Shown in pieces: positions 15,684 through 22,900 of a stretch of DNA of 31,020 nt (positions within the stretch are counted from its first letter, which is position 1; the number at the start of each line of letters is the position of its first letter). Location of the stretch: NCBI GenBank assembly GCA_045650425.1, contig JAZRRD010000067.1, positions 1 to 31,020 on the forward strand. The letters run 5' to 3'. The DNA is from RGIG1752 sp045650425 (GTDB lineage: Bacteria; Bacillota_I; Bacilli_A; RF39; UBA660). Both the position numbers and the translations under genes were made by a program. A model generated the notes under the pieces. The model was given only the letters and a program-made list of their open reading frames with translations, searched no databases and was not told the DNA's origin.

Positions 15684-15961
15684 TCTACATCATCCTTATT
15701 AATTTCTCTGTGTTTTGAAGCTACAATATTTTTTATATAATCATCAAATACAGAATTATCTGTGTTTAAAATGTCATCCACCATATTATGCAACCCTAAA
15801 TTTCTTGCGTTACTCCATAAAACATCTTTACAACAATTCCATATGTCTTCAACATGAATATACGTCATTTTATTTCGATGTAATTCTTTTCTTTTTGATT
15901 CTAAAGCAGGATATATTCTGCTATATAACTCATTTAAGCTTCTAAATTTAATTTCATCCAT
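15680..15961 (-). CDS. comN: ComN/YrzD-type post-transcriptional regulator
   Basis: Small soluble protein of 93 residues. The pattern VEDIWNCCKDVLW followed by LHNMVDDIL and FDDYI resembles the Firmicutes post-transcriptional regulator family of B. subtilis ComN (YrzD). ComN affects comER mRNA levels and localises with DivIVA; whether this applies here is unknown. Support is mainly the motif and the position: in Bacillus comN lies between spoVB and secDF upstream of relA, and here it lies between spoVB and relA. It ends in TGA overlapping the relA start, so it leads the comN-relA-dtd operon. AGGTGAT precedes the ATG. Confidence 0.7.
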   Translation of the reverse strand: MDEIKFRSLNELYSRIYPALESKRKELHRNKMTYIHVEDIWNCCKDVLWSNARNLGLHNMVDDILNTDNSVFDDYIKNIVASKHREINKDDVE

Positions 15962-15997
15962 TTAAATCACCTATTTTTTTTCTACTTACATATATTT

Positions 15998-16026
15998 ATT
16001 ATATAACATTTTAAATCTATTTTAAA
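15998..16026 (-). promoter_or_regulatory. Probable promoter of comN-relA-dtd
   Basis: Minus-strand TTTAAA (16026-16021), 17 bases, TATAAT (16003-15998). The -10 is perfect, the -35 matches four of six. It overlaps the leader of the divergent spoVB gene. Confidence 0.5.
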
Positions 16027-16037
16027 GGTGATAAACA

Positions 16038-17333
16038 TTGAACAATAAATTTATTAAATCAACTCTTATATTAATTGGTGGAGGTTTTATAACTAAGATA
16101 TTAGGTTTTATTATAAGGGTTTTATATACTAGGGAAATTGGTCCAGATGGCGTTAGTTTATATGCTTTAATAATACCATCTTATTCATTAATAATTACTA
16201 TTGCTACTTTAGCTCTTCCTGTTGCTATATCTAAATTAGTCGCAGAAAATAAACATGATCATCGAAAAATATTATCTTCAGCATTTGTATTAATTATTTC
16301 TATTGATTTAATTTTAATCTTAGTAATTTTAAGTTGTAAAAATTTAATAAGTGTTCATTTATTAAAAGAATCGCGTTTAGAAAATTTGTTTATAGCTATT
16401 GCGGCAACTATCCCATTTATTAGTATTGCTAATATTTTTAAGGGTTATTTTTTGGGTAAACAAAATATGATCCCAAATACTGTTTCCAATATCTTAGAAC
16501 AACTACTTAGAATAGCTTTAATAGTTTTATGGTTACCATATTTATTAAAAAAGAGTTTAATATGGGCTATAGCTGGTTTAATTTTATTAAGTGTTTTTTC
16601 AGAAAGTTTGTCTATTTTAGTATTTATGTTATTTTTGCCTAAAAAAAATAAAAAGATACTTTTACCAGACTTATGCATCTGTAAAAGTATCTTATCGACA
16701 GCAATACCTAGTGTATCCTCAAGATTTATTGGAAATATTGGTTTTTTCTTTGAACCAATTATATTAACAAATTTATTACTTTTAAAAGGTTTTTCTAATA
16801 ATTATATATTAACTGAATATGGAGCATATAATGCATATGCAATTGCAACTTTAACATTGCCCGCATTTTTTATCGGAGCTATTTCTAGTGCTTTAATTCC
16901 TGAAATCAGTAAGTTTTACATAAAAGGAAAATATCAAGTAGTAAAAAGAAGAATCAAACAAGCATTAACAATATCTTTCTTAATTGGCTCTTGTTGTTCA
17001 ATAGGAATATTAATTTTTAGAAATAACATTTTACAAACTTTATATCACACTTCAAATGGGAGTGAATATATTAAAATATTAGCACCATTTTTTGTTTTAT
17101 TTTATTTAGAAGGGCCTTTAAATAGTGCCTTACAAGCAATGAATAAGGCTGGTAGCGCTTTAAAAATATCTTCTTTGGGAGTTATAATTAAATTATTAAG
17201 TATGTCAGTTTTTGCTATTTTAAAAAAAGGGGTACTATCCTTAGTTTATGCCGAAATAATTAATATATTTTTTGTAGTGTTTTTGTCATTTTATACAGTC
17301 TGTAAAACTATAACTAAAGTTGGTGACGTTTAA
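16038..17333 (+). CDS. spoVB: SpoVB-family lipid flippase (MOP/MurJ-like exporter)
   Basis: Integral membrane protein of 431 residues with about 12 hydrophobic segments. The N-terminus LILIGGGFITKILGFIIRVLYTREIG followed by LPVAISKLVAE is the typical SpoVB/polysaccharide-transporter start (shown here in parts). The family moves undecaprenyl-linked cell-wall precursors across the membrane; SpoVB itself acts in spore cortex synthesis, but homologs also occur in non-sporulating species, so this does not prove sporulation. The start codon is TTG, chosen because AAAGGTGAT lies 7 bases upstream. Position between comN and yrbG matches Bacillus. Its last 20 bases overlap the convergent yrbG, and its coding region contains a terminator-like inverted repeat. 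Confidence 0.88.
   Translation: MNNKFIKSTLILIGGGFITKILGFIIRVLYTREIGPDGVSLYALIIPSYSLIITIATLALPVAISKLVAENKHDHRKILSSAFVLIISIDLILILVILSCKNLISVHLLKESRLENLFIAIAATIPFISIANIFKGYFLGKQNMIPNTVSNILEQLLRIALIVLWLPYLLKKSLIWAIAGLILLSVFSESLSILVFMLFLPKKNKKILLPDLCICKSILSTAIPSVSSRFIGNIGFFFEPIILTNLLLLKGFSNNYILTEYGAYNAYAIATLTLPAFFIGAISSALIPEISKFYIKGKYQVVKRRIKQALTISFLIGSCCSIGILIFRNNILQTLYHTSNGSEYIKILAPFFVLFYLEGPLNSALQAMNKAGSALKISSLGVIIKLLSMSVFAILKKGVLSLVYAEIINIFFVVFLSFYTVCKTITKVGDV
16641..16693 (-). terminator. Terminator-like inverted repeat inside spoVB, antisense orientation
   Basis: A perfect 13-bp inverted repeat (16653-16665 with 16681-16693, arm AAGATACTTTTAC) separated by 15 bases. On the minus strand it is followed by TTTTTATTTTTTTT, giving an intrinsic-terminator shape for transcripts running antisense to spoVB. 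On the plus strand no T run follows. Confidence 0.55.
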
Positions 17334-17958
17334 CTATATAAATTTTGTTTCCTTTATAAAACGCATAAAATATTTCTTCGATTTTTAATTTTTTTGCTGC
17401 GAGTTCATTATAAAGCCATTGTTTGCTTTTTTTAATCTGTTTAATTGTCTTTTCTTGTAAGTGACCATCAACAATTAAAGGCATTGGATAGTCTCCTTTT
17501 AATTTAAAAATTTTATATTTGAAAATTGATAATTTACCCGAGGATTCTAGAATTGCGTATTCTACCTCATCGAGACTACGTATTTCCTTTTCTCTTAAAC
17601 ACATTAATAAATCATCTAGGCTATAACGTTGTTTTACCATTTCATGATAGTTAATGTGGCCATGGGAAATTATTAAAGATGGTTTGCCACTCAAAAATGT
17701 TCTGAATTTTCTAGATTTTATACTAATAAGCGCTAAAATCACTTCTAAAATTACTAAAATTGCTATCGGTATAATTGTTAAAAAAATTGATTCTTTAGGA
17801 TTTTCTATATTCATAGCAACCAATTCAGCAATTAATAAGGATACAATTAAATCTATTATACCTAATTGTCCTATTTCTCTTTTGCCCATAATTCTATAAG
17901 CAATGACAACAAAAAAATAATAAAATACAGTTCTATATACTACGACAAATAATTTCAT
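17314..17958 (-). CDS. YrbG-like DUF421 membrane protein
   Basis: Membrane protein of 214 residues in the DUF421 (YetF/YrbG/YcaP) family; function not established. Three hydrophobic segments lie in the first 80 residues, with the family motif YRIMGKREIGQLGIIDLIVSLL (given in part) and KPSLIISHGHINYHEMVKQRYS near the start of the soluble C-terminal domain. DLLMCLREKEIRSLDEVEYAILESSG is the typical continuation. It has AGGTGAT before the ATG. It converges on and overlaps spoVB by 20 bases and is divergent from yrzE; in Bacillus yrbG lies between spoVB and yrzE in the same order. Confidence 0.88.
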   Translation of the reverse strand: MKLFVVVYRTVFYYFFVVIAYRIMGKREIGQLGIIDLIVSLLIAELVAMNIENPKESIFLTIIPIAILVILEVILALISIKSRKFRTFLSGKPSLIISHGHINYHEMVKQRYSLDDLLMCLREKEIRSLDEVEYAILESSGKLSIFKYKIFKLKGDYPMPLIVDGHLQEKTIKQIKKSKQWLYNELAAKKLKIEEIFYAFYKGNKIYIVKRHQL

Positions 17959-17997
17959 GATATCACCTAAATTTATTATGTGAAAAACATATTTTTT

Positions 17998-18016
17998 TAA
18001 TCATCTCATATGATTA
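17998..18016. promoter_or_regulatory. Inverted repeat between yrbG and yrzE
   Basis: TAATCAT (17998-18004) and ATGATTA (18010-18016) form a perfect 7-bp palindrome with a 5-base spacer, directly before the yrzE ribosome site in the divergent intergenic region. It could be an operator or a leader hairpin; in such AT-rich DNA chance is also possible. Confidence 0.3.
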
Positions 18017-18030
18017 ATTAGGGTGATTAT

Positions 18031-18387
18031 ATGAAGAAAGTCTTATATTATTTAAAAAAAGTTGGAATTTTTATCGGGATTTTAATTTTATTTAGTGCAA
18101 TGTCTTCCTTATTAAATCTATTAGGATTATCAAAAAATATAAGTTCTGTTATAACTTTTATATTTCAATTATTATTATTTTTAGTTTTAGGATTTATTCA
18201 TGGCAAAAAAACAAATAAGAAAGGGTTTTTGCAAGGAATTAAAGTTGCATCTATTTTAATTCTTTTAATGTGGTTGTTAAGTATCCTATTATATAAATAC
18301 AATTTTAAAATATCTACTTTTGTTTATTATTTAATATTATCTTTAGCATCCATAACTGGGGCTATTATTGGTAAAAATAAAAAATAG
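18031..18387 (+). CDS. YrzE-like TIGR04086 family membrane protein
   Basis: Small membrane protein of 118 residues with four hydrophobic segments (about 10-28, 38-60, 72-90, 95-113). A central loop GFIHGKKTNKKGFLQGI between segments two and three is the conserved part of the TIGR04086/YrzE family. Function unknown. GGGTGAT lies before the ATG. In Bacillus yrzE sits between yrbG and yajC-tgt; here it lies between yrbG and the tgt unit but on the opposite strand, converging on the small pilin-like gene. Confidence 0.75.
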   Translation: MKKVLYYLKKVGIFIGILILFSAMSSLLNLLGLSKNISSVITFIFQLLLFLVLGFIHGKKTNKKGFLQGIKVASILILLMWLLSILLYKYNFKISTFVYYLILSLASITGAIIGKNKK

Positions 18388-18415
18388 AATTATTTTAAAA
18401 GTAATTCTATTTTTT
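18379..18415. terminator. Bidirectional terminator shared by yrzE and the pilin-like gene
   Basis: A 13-14-bp stem (18379-18392 with 18402-18415, inner arm TAGAATTA) and a nine-base loop, with A runs on the left and T runs on the right. Both stop codons (TAG 18385-18387 and TAA 18392-18390) lie inside the stem. Confidence 0.75.
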
Positions 18416-18707
18416 CATTTTTCTTAATGATTTTTGAATTATAATCATAAACCTTTTTAGTAATTGGATCTACCTGTTTCTTCAAATATTTTAAATCATA
18501 CAATTCTTTTAAAGTAATCTCGTCTTTTTCACAAACGCCTTTATTCCAACAATTTTTAGCAGCTTCAATAATTTCTTTTTCTACTACAGCATAAAGTTTG
18601 TTTTGGTGATCTTTAATAACCTTATATGTTGTTGGAATAAATAAAATTAATAAAATGGATAAACCCGTAATTAAAGAAATTGTTTTTTTAGGAAAATAAT
18701 TATTCAT
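18390..18707 (-). CDS. Small membrane-anchored protein, pseudopilin-like
   Basis: A 105-residue protein with one N-terminal membrane segment (about residues 8-26, ISLITGLSILLILFIPTTY) and a soluble tail. The tail pattern IIEAAKNCWNKGVC, then TLKELYDLKYLKKQVDPIT, resembles the tails of short prepilin-like proteins common in gut Firmicutes, but the FTLxE cleavage motif is missing. Two Cys (NCWNKGVC) could form a disulfide outside the cell. The frame extends to an ATG at 18719, but GGTGA lies 7 bases before the ATG at 18707, which is chosen. It overlaps the tgt 3' end by 8 bases, so it is coupled to tgt, in the place where yajC is found in Bacillus; it is not YajC-like. Confidence 0.6.
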   Translation of the reverse strand: MNNYFPKKTISLITGLSILLILFIPTTYKVIKDHQNKLYAVVEKEIIEAAKNCWNKGVCEKDEITLKELYDLKYLKKQVDPITKKVYDYNSKIIKKNEKIELLLK

Positions 18708-19821
18708 AATCTTCACCATAATAATTTTTAATAAATTCTTCTCTTAATTCTAATAAACTATCATTTTTTATTGCTTCTCTAATATCTTCCATTAAACTCG
18801 TTAGAAATCTTATATTGTGAATCGATAAAAGTCTAGCTCCAAAAGTCTCTTTGGAAACAATTAAATGCCTGATATAAGCTTTAGTAAAATTTTTGCAAGC
18901 ATAACAATCACAAGAATCACTTACTGGTGAAAAATCTTCTTTATATTTACTGTTTTTTATATTTATTTTTCCGTATTTTGTATATGCATGCCCATGTCTA
19001 GCTAATCTTGTAGGACTAACACAATCAAATAAGTCTATTCCTCTAATTGAATTTTCTATTAAATCTATTGGATCTCCAACACCCATTAAATATCTTAGTT
19101 TATTTTCTGGTAGGTAAGGCGTTGAATATTCTACCATTTTATACATAGTAGGTTTAGGCTCACCAACACTTGTTCCACCTATAGAATAACCGTCAAAATC
19201 CATTTTTACTAATTCTTCGGCACAATAACGTCTTAAATCAGGATATTCTCCACCTTGCACAATACCAAATAACATTTGATTAGGATTATTAAATGCGTCT
19301 TTCCCTCTTTTTGCCCATCTTAATGTTCTTTCCACGCTATTTTTTAAATATTCATATTCTGAAGGATATGCAACACATTCATCAAAACTCATAGCAATAT
19401 CGCTATCTAACTTATTTTGGATTAAAATAGATTTTTCGGGAGTTAAAAATAACTGATCGCCATTTAAATGATTTTTAAATTTAACACCTTCTTCAGAAAT
19501 ATCTTTGGGTTTTGCTAATGAAAAAACTTGAAATCCACCAGAATCAGTCAAAATAGGACCATCATAATTCATAAACTTATGAAGACCTCCGGCTTTATAT
19601 ACTATATCTTCTCCTGGACGTAACCATAAATGATAAGTATTGGCAAGGATAATTCCTGAATTTACGCTTTTAACTTCTTCAGGAGACAAGGTTTTAACAC
19701 AAGCTTCTGTTCCTACAGGCATAAACATTGGAGTTTCGAATATTTTCCCCTCATAGTATATTTCTCCAAGTCTTGCCCATGTATTTTTTTCCTTTTTCTT
19801 TAATTTATAATCTAATTTCAT
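18700..19821 (-). CDS. tgt: Queuine tRNA-ribosyltransferase (tRNA-guanine transglycosylase)
   Basis: Tgt exchanges G34 of tRNAs with GUN anticodons (Asp, Asn, His, Tyr) for preQ1. The 373 residues show the substrate site LTDSGGFQVFSL (91-102, DSGG 93-96), the GGTSVGEP block, the nucleophile region DLFDCVSPTRLARHG and the zinc site CDCYACKNFTKAYIRH. Length is typical (about 380). It has its own promoter, with GGTGGT before the ATG. Three of the tRNAs it modifies are charged by hisS, asnS and aspS in this window. queA lies downstream of an opposite-strand gene and so is in another transcript. Confidence 0.96.
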   Translation of the reverse strand: MKLDYKLKKKEKNTWARLGEIYYEGKIFETPMFMPVGTEACVKTLSPEEVKSVNSGIILANTYHLWLRPGEDIVYKAGGLHKFMNYDGPILTDSGGFQVFSLAKPKDISEEGVKFKNHLNGDQLFLTPEKSILIQNKLDSDIAMSFDECVAYPSEYEYLKNSVERTLRWAKRGKDAFNNPNQMLFGIVQGGEYPDLRRYCAEELVKMDFDGYSIGGTSVGEPKPTMYKMVEYSTPYLPENKLRYLMGVGDPIDLIENSIRGIDLFDCVSPTRLARHGHAYTKYGKINIKNSKYKEDFSPVSDSCDCYACKNFTKAYIRHLIVSKETFGARLLSIHNIRFLTSLMEDIREAIKNDSLLELREEFIKNYYGEDYE

Positions 19822-19842
19822 TAAACCACCAACTTCTTAAAA

Positions 19843-19853
19843 ATTATAACATG
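19843..19853 (-). promoter_or_regulatory. Extended -10 promoter of tgt
   Basis: Minus-strand CATGTTATAAT: perfect -10 TATAAT (19848-19843) with TG one base upstream, the same string as before the herA-like gene. A recognisable -35 is lacking. Confidence 0.55.
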
Positions 19854-19865
19854 TCTTACTATAAT

Positions 19866-19894
19866 TTGACAATTTTATTTCTTAATGTTAATAT
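19866..19894 (+). promoter_or_regulatory. Promoter of the 183-aa orphan gene
   Basis: Perfect -35 TTGACA (19866-19871), 17-base spacer ending TGT, then TAATAT (19889-19894): consensus -35 plus an extended -10. It faces away from tgt, whose -10 is only 18 bases off. Confidence 0.65.
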
Positions 19895-19918
19895 AGCTAG
19901 ACGAAAAGAGGTAATTAA

Positions 19919-20470
19919 ATGACCCGGAAAAGATTAATCCCATCTGTAAGATTGGAATTTGACGAAACTAAATTAAATAATTATTTTTACAACCTAACGA
20001 TAGATGAAAGCGAAGAAATCACACTAGAGGAAATCAAGCAAATTATTGATGTTGCGGCTATACATTCAGAATATACTAAGTCCCCATGGACAAAGACGTC
20101 TTTAAAAGATAACTTTTATTCAATAGTTACCAAAATTATGAATTGTATAGAAGGACGATTTTATTATGGGGCATCTATTCAAAAAGGTAAATTTGACCCA
20201 GTAATTTTAGATACTAATTTAAAAAAGTTAATTATGATAGTTTTCTATTGCGATTCTAATAATATACTATTAAATACCTGGTCAACAGTCAAAAGCACTT
20301 TGACAGATGATGATATTTTATCCCCAAGTAATTATTTAAAAGCTAAAATGTTAATGAAATCCTATTACAATAATTTCTTTAATTTAAAGCTAATATTAGA
20401 TGAACAAAAAATATTAAATAAAATAAATGAATTAAATGATGTAAAAACAAATAAAAATAAGAAAAATTAA
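19919..20470 (+). CDS. Unrecognised 183-residue protein between tgt and queA
   Basis: I do not recognise this family. The protein is soluble-looking and mostly helical by composition. It starts MTRKRLIPSVRLEFDETKL, has an acidic segment DESEEITLEEIKQIIDVAA (about 29-47), a central GRFYYGASIQKGKFDPVI (about 79-96), and a Lys/Asn-rich tail. No membrane segment, zinc motif or catalytic signature is visible. It is a real gene: near-consensus promoter, AAGAGGTAAT before the ATG, and its own terminator. It is on the opposite strand to both neighbours and separates tgt from queA, which are usually adjacent. Confidence 0.7.
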   Translation: MTRKRLIPSVRLEFDETKLNNYFYNLTIDESEEITLEEIKQIIDVAAIHSEYTKSPWTKTSLKDNFYSIVTKIMNCIEGRFYYGASIQKGKFDPVILDTNLKKLIMIVFYCDSNNILLNTWSTVKSTLTDDDILSPSNYLKAKMLMKSYYNNFFNLKLILDEQKILNKINELNDVKTNKNKKN

Positions 20471-20484
20471 TTTCTTATTTTTTT
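20453..20484. terminator. Bidirectional terminator shared by the 183-aa gene and queA
   Basis: A 12-bp stem (20453-20464 with 20471-20482, arm AAAAATAAGAAA) with a six-base loop, flanked by T on the plus strand. The queA stop (TAA 20477-20475) is in the stem and the other stop (20468-20470) is in the loop. Only one G-C pair, so strength is uncertain. Confidence 0.6.
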
Positions 20485-21509
20485 GTGTCTATAAACATAG
20501 CATCTCCAAATGAGAAAAATCTATAATTATTAGAAATTGCTTCTTTATAAGCTTTCATTATATTTTCTTTTCCTGCTAAAGCGCTAACTAACATAAGTAA
20601 TGTACTTTTAGGAAGATGAAAGTTGGTAATTAAGGCATCAATACCCTTAAATTCATATCCAGGATAAATAAATATTTCTGTATTACCACTACATTCTTCA
20701 AATTGATTAAATTTATGAGATATTGTCTCTAATACTCTAGTAGTTGTTGTTCCGACTGCAATAATTTTTTTCTTTGCTTTTTTAGCTTGATTCAATATTT
20801 CAGCGGTATTTTTATCCATTTGATAAAACTCTGAATGCATATGATGCTCTAAAATATTATCTACTTCGACCGGTCGAAAAGTTCCTAAACCAACATGCAA
20901 TGTCACATAACAAATTGTTACACCTTTATTTTCAATTTCTTTTAGTAAATTGTTTGTAAAATGAAGCCCTGCTGTTGGAGCTGCAGCACTTCCAATATTT
21001 TTGGCGTATACTGTTTGATAACGAGATTGATCATCTAATTTTTCTTTGATATATGGAGGAAGTGGCATAGTACCAAGTTTATCTAATATTTCCATTAAAA
21101 TACCATCATATATAAGTTTTATATGAACCATGCCCTCGTCTAATTTTTTTATTACTTGAGCTTGTAAAATTCCTTTCCCAAAAGTTATAATTGTTCCTAC
21201 ATGTAATCTTTTAGTTGGTCTAGATAAACATTCCCATTCATTATCACCTAAATCTTTTAACAGCAATAATTCTATAACTGCCTTAGTTTCTTCTTTTTCA
21301 CCAATCAAACGAGCGGGTATCACTTTGGTATCGTTTAAAACTAAAACAGTATTATTATCTAAATAATTAATAATATTTTTAAAAGTATCATGCGATATTT
21401 TCCCTCTATCTCTTTCTAAAACTAAAAGTTTAGAATTATCCCTTTGTTTTAAAGGCGTTTGAGCAATTAATTCTTTTGGTAATTCATAATTATATTCTTC
21501 AATGTTCAT
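20475..21509 (-). CDS. queA: S-adenosylmethionine:tRNA ribosyltransferase-isomerase
   Basis: QueA transfers and isomerises the ribosyl part of SAM onto preQ1-tRNA to make epoxyqueuosine. The 344 residues start NYELPKELIAQTPL and contain VLNDTKVIPARL, the GRGKISHDTF-like entry, AAPTAGLHFT, the HVGLGTFRPV block and the C-terminal FHLPKSTLLMLVSALAG, all typical. Length is normal (about 340-350). Its start overlaps the tmk stop (TAATG), making it the last gene of the ruvA unit, separated from tgt by an opposite-strand gene. Confidence 0.96.
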   Translation of the reverse strand: MNIEEYNYELPKELIAQTPLKQRDNSKLLVLERDRGKISHDTFKNIINYLDNNTVLVLNDTKVIPARLIGEKEETKAVIELLLLKDLGDNEWECLSRPTKRLHVGTIITFGKGILQAQVIKKLDEGMVHIKLIYDGILMEILDKLGTMPLPPYIKEKLDDQSRYQTVYAKNIGSAAAPTAGLHFTNNLLKEIENKGVTICYVTLHVGLGTFRPVEVDNILEHHMHSEFYQMDKNTAEILNQAKKAKKKIIAVGTTTTRVLETISHKFNQFEECSGNTEIFIYPGYEFKGIDALITNFHLPKSTLLMLVSALAGKENIMKAYKEAISNNYRFFSFGDAMFIDTKK

Positions 21510-22210
21510 TATTGTATCACTTCCGCTATTTTATTATAAAGTTCGTCGTTTATATCTTCAATTGTTCTGATAGTTGTATTAGAAACGCAATTTATAATAT
21601 CATAATTATAAATATCTGCAAGCTCTAAATATGCTTTTTCTCCTTTTTTTAAATATTCAACGTTAGTTTCTGCTTCATCTGGTGCTTCTTTACGGTTTTT
21701 CTTTAGCTCGCATGCATATTCATATGGTAAATATAATAAAACAGTTTTATCAGGTCTAGGAAGTTCATTAATTTCGTATTCTAATTTATCTATTTTATCA
21801 TACATTTTAAGACGGTCGGCTTTATTCTCTATTAATCCTCCACGATGAGCCATATTACTGGTAACATATCTATCAATTATAACAATGTTTCCCTCATCCA
21901 GCAGTTTTTTTATTTTTGGCAAATTATATCTACGATCGGCAGCATACAAATTTATAGCCGCTAACGAATCTATATTCCCTCCACCTTCTGGAAAAAAACC
22001 ATGTTCTTCTCTTAATAGTGTTTTACACATTTCTTTCTTGCCAAGTAAACAGGCTCCAATTATTTTACCTGTAGGTGTATCATACATTGGAAAAGAAATT
22101 CTTTCAATTTTAATATTTTGTTTTTTTAAACGTTCTACTAATAATCGTGTCTGAGTTTCCTTACCAGAACAATCAGTACCTTCAATAACGATAATTTTTC
22201 CTAATGCCAT
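21509..22210 (-). CDS. tmk: Thymidylate (dTMP) kinase
   Basis: Phosphorylates dTMP to dTDP, the step after ThyX. The 233 residues begin MALGKIIVIEG, with P-loop GTDCSGKET (11-19) and the nucleoside-kinase DR motif IDRYVTSNMAHRGG. The segment FPMYDTPTGKIIGACLLG and an acidic lid region set it in the longer TMPK-like branch rather than the short E. coli type, so assignment rests on the P-loop, the DRY motif and the thyX neighbour. The frame extends to 22285 within thyX; that part is a shadow, and the ATG at 22210, five bases after the thyX stop with AAGTGAG as ribosome site, is chosen. Confidence 0.88.
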   Translation of the reverse strand: MALGKIIVIEGTDCSGKETQTRLLVERLKKQNIKIERISFPMYDTPTGKIIGACLLGKKEMCKTLLREEHGFFPEGGGNIDSLAAINLYAADRRYNLPKIKKLLDEGNIVIIDRYVTSNMAHRGGLIENKADRLKMYDKIDKLEYEINELPRPDKTVLLYLPYEYACELKKNRKEAPDEAETNVEYLKKGEKAYLELADIYNYDIINCVSNTTIRTIEDINDELYNKIAEVIQ

Positions 22211-22214
22211 ACAA

Positions 22215-22886
22215 TTACTCACTTGCAACTCTAATATTAGCATACCAATTTTGAGGAAAATTTTCATCATAAGGAACTTCATCAAATATTTCAGGCATGT
22301 CTTTTTTAAATTTTAATAAAATAGGAATTAATAATTGGCGGATTGATGGATGAACAGTCTTACTACATCTTAACGATAATACATGTTTCCATTCTCTAAT
22401 ATTACATGTCATTGTAACTTCTGCTGCAGTTGAATGTGGAAGTAACATTCTTAATTCATCTGTTTTAGCTCCATTTTTTGCCATTTCTATATAATAGTTT
22501 TCAATGTTTTGCATTGCTTTTTTCCATAATTCATAATTTTTTTCATCATTAATAAAAATAGGATCAATAAATTTTATGTTATTTGTATATTTATCTTTGC
22601 TGTAGTTGCAATATCTTGTTGATTCTATTGAGAAAGCTGTACCAGCGCGATGTCTTGTTAAATCTTTATAAGCTCCTACATCGCAAAATAGTCTAACTGT
22701 TATTTTTTCGTGTTCTAAAATAGATTCATGGCCCCTATTTATACAATTTTTCAATAAAGCTTTGTAACTATCATCAGTTATCAAATTTTCTGAACGATAA
22801 CAAGTTCGACAAGCCCTTTCTAAATTTTTCATTATTTTTGTAGCATCATACTCTTCTATTTCTACCCAAGGCTTTACTATTTCCAT
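22215..22886 (-). CDS. thyX: Flavin-dependent thymidylate synthase
   Basis: ThyX makes dTMP from dUMP with methylene-THF and reduced FAD, releasing THF rather than DHF. The 223 residues hold the ThyX motif as RHRAGTAFSIESTRY (78-92; usual RHR..S.NE.S.RY), plus GHESILEHEKI upstream and a C-terminal VHPSIRQLL block. The first Ser of the motif is Thr, a change known in the family. AAGGAGTAAG precedes the ATG. It lies 14 bases after glyA and directly before tmk, so methylene-THF supply (glyA, folD), dTMP synthesis and dTMP phosphorylation are encoded together. Confidence 0.95.
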   Translation of the reverse strand: MEIVKPWVEIEEYDATKIMKNLERACRTCYRSENLITDDSYKALLKNCINRGHESILEHEKITVRLFCDVGAYKDLTRHRAGTAFSIESTRYCNYSKDKYTNNIKFIDPIFINDEKNYELWKKAMQNIENYYIEMAKNGAKTDELRMLLPHSTAAEVTMTCNIREWKHVLSLRCSKTVHPSIRQLLIPILLKFKKDMPEIFDEVPYDENFPQNWYANIRVASE

Positions 22887-22900
22887 TTACTTCTTACTCC

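Noticed and set aside
16445..16678. Antisense open frame inside spoVB.
   Set aside because: A shadow frame of a conserved membrane protein, with no ribosome site or family match.
16038..17333. spoVB taken as proof that the organism sporulates.
   Set aside because: SpoVB-like flippases are common in non-sporulating lineages, and no other sporulation gene is in the window.
22211..22285. N-terminal extension of the thymidylate kinase frame inside thyX.
   Set aside because: It overlaps conserved thyX coding sequence in another frame; the ATG at 22210 fits the family start.
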